Part shown: positions 57,601-64,000 of the stretch, one piece after another
Numbering within the stretch: position 1 is the stretch's first letter
Layout: each line of letters begins with the position of its first letter
Assembly (NCBI GenBank): GCA_004431415.1
Contig: QPMI01000496.1
Span: 372,001-436,000, forward strand
DNA length: 64,000 bases
Direction of reading: 5' to 3'
DNA from: Cyanophora paradoxa
Lineage: Eukaryota > Glaucocystophyceae > Cyanophorales > Cyanophoraceae
Made by a program: the position numbers and the translations under genes
Notes under the pieces: generated by a model
Seen by the model: only the letters and a program-made list of their open reading frames with translations
What the model was told of the DNA's origin: nothing
Database searches by the model: none

Positions 57601-60600
57601 CTGAGCGACGTCGACGTTCTCCGATCACGAGCCCCCCTTGCGCCCCAGGGCTCTGGCTCTTCCTCTTCGCGACGGCGCCCTTCTACTCCACCTTCACCAC
57701 GGCCTTCGTGCGCCGCCGCCCCAAAGCTTGCGCCCCTCGAGCTCGCCGGCGCCGTCCGACCGACCCGCGTCGGGCATGCGCAGCGGGGCGGCCTCTTCCT
57801 CGCGGCGGCCTCCTTCCCGCTCACCTCCAAGCTCGTCGGCCTGGCGGACGCGGACGCCGGCGACGAGGCCGGCCTCCGCCACTGGGCGACCGTCTCCCTC
57901 GCCCTCCTCGTCCCCATCTTCGCCGCCGGCTTCGCCCTCACATGTCAGCACCTGTAGCTTGCTCTATCTTTGGATTTTCGTGCTTGTTTGGCTTACGGTT
58001 TCTGTGCCGCAGACGTGCGAGTGTGGCTCCTCACGCGGGCGCGCCCGGCGGCCGTGGCAAAGGCGGCGGCGCCGGCGCACAACCGGAGGCGGGGGAGCAT
58101 TCAGCTGCAGGCGGGCGGTCGCGGGTCGCGCCCCCGCAGCGACGACTACCTCGCCCCCCAGCAGGCCGGCGCCGGCGCCGAGGGCGGCGGGGCCGAGGCG
58201 GCCGACCTTGCAGTACACTTGGCGGCCGCGCGGCGCGCCGCCGCCGCGCAGGCCGCCGCGGCGGACGAGTCCGGCGGGGAAGACGAGCCCGGCGCCGGCG
58301 CGGCCGCGCAGGGCGACGCGCCGGCGCCGGGCCGCAGCAGCGGCCGGGGGCGGCTGGCGGCGCTCTGGCGCGCGGCGCGGCCCCGCCTCATCGCCGCCCT
58401 CGAGTCGACCCACACCCTCTTCCTCGTCGAGTGCCAGGTCTGTAGGAAACACCAGTTCTAAAAGAATAAATAAAAGACAACGAGCCTTTCTATCATTTCT
58501 TCCTAAGATAAAATCTCCCTCGCGCTCGCCTCACGTCTCCGGCGCGCAGTACGAGGTGCGGGCGCGGATCGCGCTGCGCAAGCACGGCGACGTGGCGGCC
58601 GCGGAGGCCATCTACAAGGAGGGCATGCACGCCCTCCCCCAGGTGCCTCGATTCGTCTGCTCCGTACGCGTGCAACGCGCACGTCTCTGATCGACCGATG
58701 CTGTTGCGCCCCAGTCGGCGTACATCCGGATCCACTACGCGCTGTTCACGCGGCACTACAAGGGGGACGCGGCGGCGGCGGCGCAGCGGATGCAGGCCGC
58801 CGCCAACGACGGCGTCCGCATGGCCTTCGACATGCGTTACCTCGTGCGGAACAAGACTCTTGCTTATATTTATGACTTCGCTCAAGTAATATGACGCTTA
58901 TATTTATGACTTCTTATACGACGCTTGTTTATTCAAGATGCTTAGACGCGAGGCCCTCGCCCTGCTCCGTCTGCGCTGAAACTCATTACTTCGCGATCGC
59001 GGCGCGGCGCGCAGGTGTTCGAGAAGCAGCGGCTGTGGGACCAGATCGCGCACGGGCAGAACCTCGGCCAGACCATGAACTCCCTCTCCCTCCTCGAGTT
59101 CGAGCAGGCGCGCCGGGCCCGCGCGCGGGCTTAGGATACAAACCGCAACGCTAACGACACGCAAGCCTTAAATCGCTCAAGCCAACAAATAGATAGAAAC
59201 GCGCCAGCGCAAGATTGATTAAGGCTGACATTTGGCCCGGGGCAGGTCTTCGCGAACGCGACTGCAAAGCACGGGGAGGCGCTGCGGCTCATCCAGCGCT
59301 TCTGGAACGGCGTCTCCCGCAGACAGAACGCCAAGGCAAATTCTAGACATTCCCGGATTCGCTTACATTTCGCTGCGCGCGCTTACATTACCGCGCAGTA
59401 CCTGCTGGGGGCGAGCCACCACATCGGGCGCATCTCAGCCGCCTCGCGCGCCGCCGCCGACTCCTACGAGGCGCTCCTCAGGTGCGGCGGCGCTGCCGCT
59501 GTGTAGAAGGCACTAGATGAAATCGCACGAGCGAAAGCGATTGCAATTATGGCGCATTATGGCTGCTGTGTGCAAGTCACTAGTTGAAATCACATGCACA
59601 AAAGCGATTATAACTACGGCGCTGTGTTGTAACTATGGATCTAACCTAACCGGGCGGGGCAGAAAGCACAAGAGCTCGAAGATGCTGCTGCGGGCGTACG
59701 CCGACTTCGTGCGCTGCGTCCTCAACGACCCCGAGCGCGCCACCTACCTCTACCTCAAGGCGGTCCGCTGTTCTTTTTGCATTAAATTTCGCCGTTCTCC
59801 TTATATAAGCTTGTGATGCTTACTTTGGGATAGGACGAGCTCGAGGAGGCGGAGGCGAAGGCGCTGAGCGGGGACCACGGGGACGCCTCGGAGGCGCACG
59901 ACGGGGGCACGGAGGGCGGCCTGACGAGCGAGAACGACCACGACGGGGCGAGCAGCCACGAGCAGAGCACGAGCGACAACGCGCGGCACGTGCAGAACCG
60001 GATCACGGCGAAGAACAAGAAGAGCGGGGGCGCCGAGGGCCTCCTCAACAACGAGGGCCAGCTGCGCGCCGTGCGGCGCCTCCAGCTCGGCGTCCTCTGC
60101 GGCCTCGCCGCCCTCGCCATCATCGCCTCCATGTTCTACGTGCGCCACGCGATCGGATTCGTTCCACGAGAGCATCCTTGCGACGCGACGTGCCTTTAGG
60201 TCGTGACCCGCATGAACCTCGAGGAGATCAACGACGGCATCCTCCGGATGAACGACATCAGCAGCCAGGTGCGCATGCGCCAGCGCGGATTGAAACTTTT
60301 GATATCGATGTTCTCTCTGTATTTCTCCATCAAAATGAATGTGCCAAAGTTAACATCATCACCTCTCCTGCTGCAGGCGCGGTTCATCACGGCCGTCGTC
60401 GACCACGCGCGCAACATCTACCTCTCGCGTTACATGAACAACACGGTCACCGCCGCGTGGACGGTGCGCCCGCTTTGTTATCTCTCAAACTTATGATCCG
60501 TCGGTGTACCGTGTAAACTTATAAACTTATATTCACTTCACTTATATCTCTTAAACTTATGAACTTTTGTTATCTCTGTATTTTCACATGCGCCGTCGAC

Positions 60601-63600
60601 GTGCTGGTTCTCACGACGGACGGCGCCCCGGATCGCAGCTGTCGCGTCTCAAGAACAGGGCGGACCTGTTCAAAGAGTGCGCCTTCGAATTCGCGGTTCT
60701 GGCGAAGCAGACGGCCCGCCACCGCTGACCGCACGCCCACGCGCGGCCGCCCGCAGCACTCAACAGGGGCTCTACTTCGGGAAGCCGCCCCACTTCGGGC
60801 CCTCCGAGTACGGTCCGGTCCGGGCCCTGTGGGACGAGCAGAGGATCGAGTACACGACCTATGTCCCCGGCACGGGCGGCGACAAGCCGACCATCCTCAA
60901 GAAAAAGGCGAGCCCGAGCGGCACTTTGCGCCCGCTATCGCAGTAATAAACCTTAACTCAACTTCAGTGTTAACGTCTAATTAACCTAAACTTCACCTAA
61001 ACTTCAACTGATTGCTCTTCGCGATTGCTGCAACGCTTAACTCCACTTCACGGCAGACGGGGCTGTGGGACCTCGGGAGCCTCTTCTACGCCCGCGCCGT
61101 GGTGCGTTTCTTCCTTTAACATCAACGCTCTCTGGTTAAATAATAGTAACGCTTTGATTTTCCAATAGGAGTACGTGTCGTCCAGCCCGGCCGTGCAGCT
61201 GGAGGGACCGACGAACCCCGCGTTCCGCTTCGTGCAAGGTCGGACAGACAGACAGACCCGACTCGGATCGAGCGCGCGTGCGCTCTCGCACCTGCGGCTG
61301 ACGCGAATGTGGATGCGCCGTAGACGTCGGGGCGCGCGCTCTGATCAACTCCGTCCTCAAAGCCATGACCCTCTACGAAGAAGACGTTAGTAGTTTCATT
61401 GTCGATCTCGCTATTGGTATTGCATTTACCGTCTGAATGTTTTTGCAGACGTACGCTGGTCGGAGCCGCGCGTTAGCGACGCTGGTGCGTTGCTTTCGTG
61501 CCGTTGCCAACTCTAGCGTATATCTTATCTCTGAGCGCCCGTCGCGGCAGGGCGGCATGCTCGCCATCTTCCTCTGCACCATGGCCGTGCTGGTCGTCTG
61601 CGTGGTGCGCATTCCTTCTTCTCGTATCTTCTTCTTCTTCAAAGCTTAACGCATCCTCGTGCGCGGGCGCAGCTCCAGCCGGCGATCCGGCGCGTGCGAA
61701 GGACGAAGAGCGGCGCCCAGGACATCCTCGGGGCCATCCCCCGCAGAGGTGCGCGGCAGCTCTTCGGATTCGAATCTTTGGAGGATATGCATCCGATTTG
61801 ACGGCGTCCGCGTCGCAGCGCTGCGCAAGATCGCGCGGCACTACTACAAGATGAAGGCGCCGGGGTCGGCGGAGAGCGACGACGAGATCGAGGACGAGGC
61901 GGCCGCCGCCGGCAACGGCGACGGCGACGGCGACGACGAGGCGGAGGCGGGCGGGCGCAGCCGGAAGGGCTCGTTCGGGCCCGAGGGGCCCGGCTCCTCG
62001 CCCGTCGTCGACCTCGACGGCCCCGAGCCTGAGCACGGCCACGGCCCCAAGCGCGCGCTCGTCCCCATGGCGAGCGCCGCCGGCGCCGGCGCCGGCGCCG
62101 CACCTGCAGTATCCGCGAAGCTCGCTTCGTCATCCTCGGACTACGAGCTCGACGGCAAGGGCGGGAAGGGCTCAAACACGGCGAGCTGGACCCCGGGGTC
62201 CGACGACGCCCGCGTCCTGGAGCCGGAGCCGCCGGGCTCGACGCGGCTCGTGTACGACCTCTCCAAGGCCCCGCAGTCCGACGCGGAGAACGCCGTGCGG
62301 GCCTTCGACAACGGCGCCGAGGACGCGGGCCTGAAGCAGCGGCTGCCGCCGCCGTCTTCCATGACATCGGCGGAGCTCGAGATGGCGGCGGCCGGCGCGC
62401 CGTCACCGGCGCCGATCCCGATGCCGGCGAAGTGGTCGGTCGATCCCGAAGGGGAGGAGGCCGCGCCGGACGCGCCGCAGCCGCGGCCCTCGCAGGCGCC
62501 CATCCTCCGCCGCCGCTCGCTCATGGCGACGTCGCACGCGCACTCGAGCTCGCCCGAGCCCGAGGGCGCCGGCCGCGCCTCCAACTGGCACCCCCGCGTC
62601 TCCGTCCAGTACGCGAGCGGCGCCGGCGGCAAAGGCGGCGACGACGAGTCCGACGGCAGCGAGACGGGCGCGGCCAGGGCGGCCAAGGTCGCCCCGGCGC
62701 CGGCGCCGGCGCACGCGTACGCCGCCGTCACGAGCGCGACGCTCGCCGAGATACTCGGCATGCACGCGCGGCCCACGGCGGGATCGGGCGCCGACGCGGA
62801 CGCGGCCCCCGCGCCGCGGGCCGCGCCGGCGGCAACGGCGGCCGAGGAGACGGAGAAGGAGAAGGAAGAGGAGGAGGGCGAGGGCGAGTCGGCGGCGGCG
62901 GTCGTGCAGACGGGCTCCATCTTCAGGCGCATGGTCCTCCGCTACCTCACCGCCTTCGGTGCGCCCCCGCCAGTCTCTGACCATAGCTTCAGCGAAGCTC
63001 TCATAGGCTTCGAATTCTAAGCGGCGCTGATCGCGCTCGCTTGCTCGCTTTTTTGGCGCGCAGCGGTGCTGGCGTCGCTGGGCTGCGTCGGCTACGGCCT
63101 CTGCGCCTGGCTCATCAACACCTCCAGCGAGGTGCGGCCCCGCCAGCCCGCCCGCCGCGCACATCAGCGTGTCTGCTGGCTCTGCTGGCCAGGCCATGGG
63201 TGCAATCTTAAGCTTCCTAGACCGCCCGAACTGATCCTCCATGGTCATGGCACACCCGCGTCGTTTATAATTAGATTAATTGATGTTCGAGATGCATGGA
63301 GCGGTCTAGAATTTGGCTATGAAATCGTCGACTGACTTTCGCGCCAGGCCGTCTCGGTCATCCGCTACGCCGGGTACCGCCGGCACCACACGCGCTACAT
63401 CGTCTACCTCGCCCGCGACGTGCGCCCACGAAATTACCTTCCAATTTCCTCATGATTTCCGGTGTGCTGACGCCGATGCCGGGCGTGCCTCAGATGTACC
63501 TCAACAACGGCGTGGCCGGTGCGCCTTCACATTTCCGCCAACATTTCCACCGCCGCCGCCACCAATGCCGCGCCCGCCCCACAGGCTTCACGAAGGCGGA

Positions 63601-64000
63601 GGCCGTCAACCTCGTGCTGGAGTCCATGCAGGTCCGATTAATTCGCCCACCATTCCGCATCCGCTTTCGCCGAACCGACCGAGCCGGACCGAACGCATCG
63701 CGAGCGCAGGCGCTGGAGCTGGCGCACGCGGGGCTGCGGTACGGCAACGCGACGGACAACGTCAAGTCCACCTACAGCAAGTGCGTCCGCGTCCACGGGC
63801 GCCGGCGCGGGCGCGGGCGCTCGTCCTTTCGCCCTTCCCTTCCCTTCGCTGAGGCGCCCCTTTCCCCCTGTCCCGCGCGCGCGCAGCCTGCAGGCGCAGC
63901 GGGACCTGCTGTACGGGACGCCGTGCCTGCGCGGCGACGGCGACTGCAGCGCCGCCAAGCTCGGCTACCTCGCCCCCCTCGTCTCCCAGGGCCTCCGTGC
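54650..64000 (+). CDS. TmcB-like multipass protein with TPR-like cytosolic region, 3' truncated by window edge
   Basis: The start MASKGAGAVQRHRHSQQLPA leads, after splicing, to WAVLYKRIERMTFTILC and a series of membrane segments (IFVSLIALMFALAAFVFYMT, VMYFSVSVVVLVTFVPFCLV, FALLFGLWLFLFATAPFYST, TVSLALLVPIFAAGFALT). The cytosolic TPR-like part has family signatures: ARIALRKHGDVAAAEAIYKE, YIRIHYALFTRHYKGDAAAA, EALRLIQRFWNGVSRR, KMLLRAYADFVRCVLNDPER, ATYLYLKADELEE. Then follow LQLGVLCGLAALAIIASMFY (TM), an ectodomain-like stretch (YGPVRALWDEQRIEYTTYVP), MLAIFLCTMAVLVVCVV (TM), a long acidic/Ala-rich loop (61860-62920) and FAVLASLGCVGYGLCAWLI (TM). The layout matches the tiny-macrocysts TmcB/TmcC-type proteins known from Dictyostelium and many protists, often linked to PAS or cyclase signalling domains. 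The C-terminal domain lies beyond base 64000. Confidence 0.84.
55348..55372 (+). repeat. 25-nt poly-C run in an intron
   Basis: Follows donor GTGCGC at 55332 inside the TmcB-like gene, directly before a CCATCCGGG stretch. It belongs to the family of C-only tracts seen in introns of this window. Confidence 0.9.
56169..56188 (+). repeat. 20-nt poly-C tract abutting a splice acceptor
   Basis: Twenty C directly followed by AG and the exon ATCTTCGTGTCGCTC (IFVSL). A CTGAC lies just 5' of it, so the run is the entire pyrimidine tract. Confidence 0.9.

Noticed and set aside
1-64000. CRISPR arrays, operons, Shine-Dalgarno sites
   Set aside because: Intron-rich eukaryotic genes throughout; no regularly spaced direct repeats of CRISPR type seen.
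1-64000. tRNA, rRNA or snRNA genes
   Set aside because: No cloverleaf with a convincing A/B box and no conserved rRNA segment was recognised by eye; a tRNAscan or Infernal run would settle it.
1-64000. Intact transposon or retroelement
   Set aside because: No transposase, integrase or reverse-transcriptase motif and no long terminal repeats found; only short palindromes and hairpins.

Overview
This window is nuclear DNA from a GC-rich, intron-dense eukaryotic microbe, most likely a protist or alga. Genes are broken into short exons by introns of about 50-200 bases. Donors are mostly GTGCGC, GTGAGT or GTACCC, a few are probably GC, and a CTGAC/CTGAT branch-point-like motif usually lies 10-30 bases before the AG. 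Intergenic DNA is richer in AT and crowded with short perfect palindromes. The gene set has no prokaryotic operon logic. I cannot name the lineage. Pelagophyte-, haptophyte- or green-alga-like genomes fit the composition, but that is a weak guess. All gene models are hand-spliced from family conservation. Junctions I checked are stated; others are approximate.

Layout: (1) 1-7094, +, 3' part of a soluble adenylyl-cyclase (ADCY10-like) protein, cut by the left edge. (2) 9218-11556, +, a divergent actin. (3) 11853-13922, -, an erlin (SPFH) homologue. (4) 14357-19114, +, a B-box / coiled-coil / cold-shock domain / seven-blade WD40 protein with a 12-nt microexon. (5) 20663-22072, +, a small multipass membrane protein. 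(6) 22510-24266, +, a protein with a prion-like YGQQ repeat. (7) 24952-26938, -, an alpha/beta hydrolase. (8) 27170-28620, +, a helical protein of unknown family. (9) 29102-30337, -, an ankyrin protein. (10) 30566-33527, +, an Arg/Pro-rich unknown. (11) 34286-38056, +, an Mx-like dynamin. (12) about 38130-42189, -, a long coiled-coil protein. (13) 42644-45255, +, a TRIM37-like RING/B-box/MATH protein. (14) 46240-53676, +, a large secreted/multipass protein with CBM6-like and PKD/REJ-like ectodomains. (15) 54650 to the right edge, +, a TmcB-like multipass TPR protein.

The genes do not form one pathway. Several are signalling or membrane-remodelling proteins: a cyclase-family sensor, a TmcB-like receptor, a polycystin/TRP-like membrane protein, dynamin, erlin and actin. 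Four divergent pairs share short upstream regions (erlin/B-box-WD40, hydrolase/helical, ankyrin/Arg-Pro-rich, coiled-coil/TRIM37-like).

The most unusual signals are at DNA level. They are: chains of restriction-site-like palindromes in noncoding DNA and inside exons, where they encode DP, DL and EF dipeptides; a GTACCCC motif in introns whose orientation follows transcription; pure-C tracts of 20-39 nt as intron pyrimidine tracts; and introns at the same place in successive WD40 blades. The B-box + cold-shock + WD40 fusion is the most unusual protein architecture.
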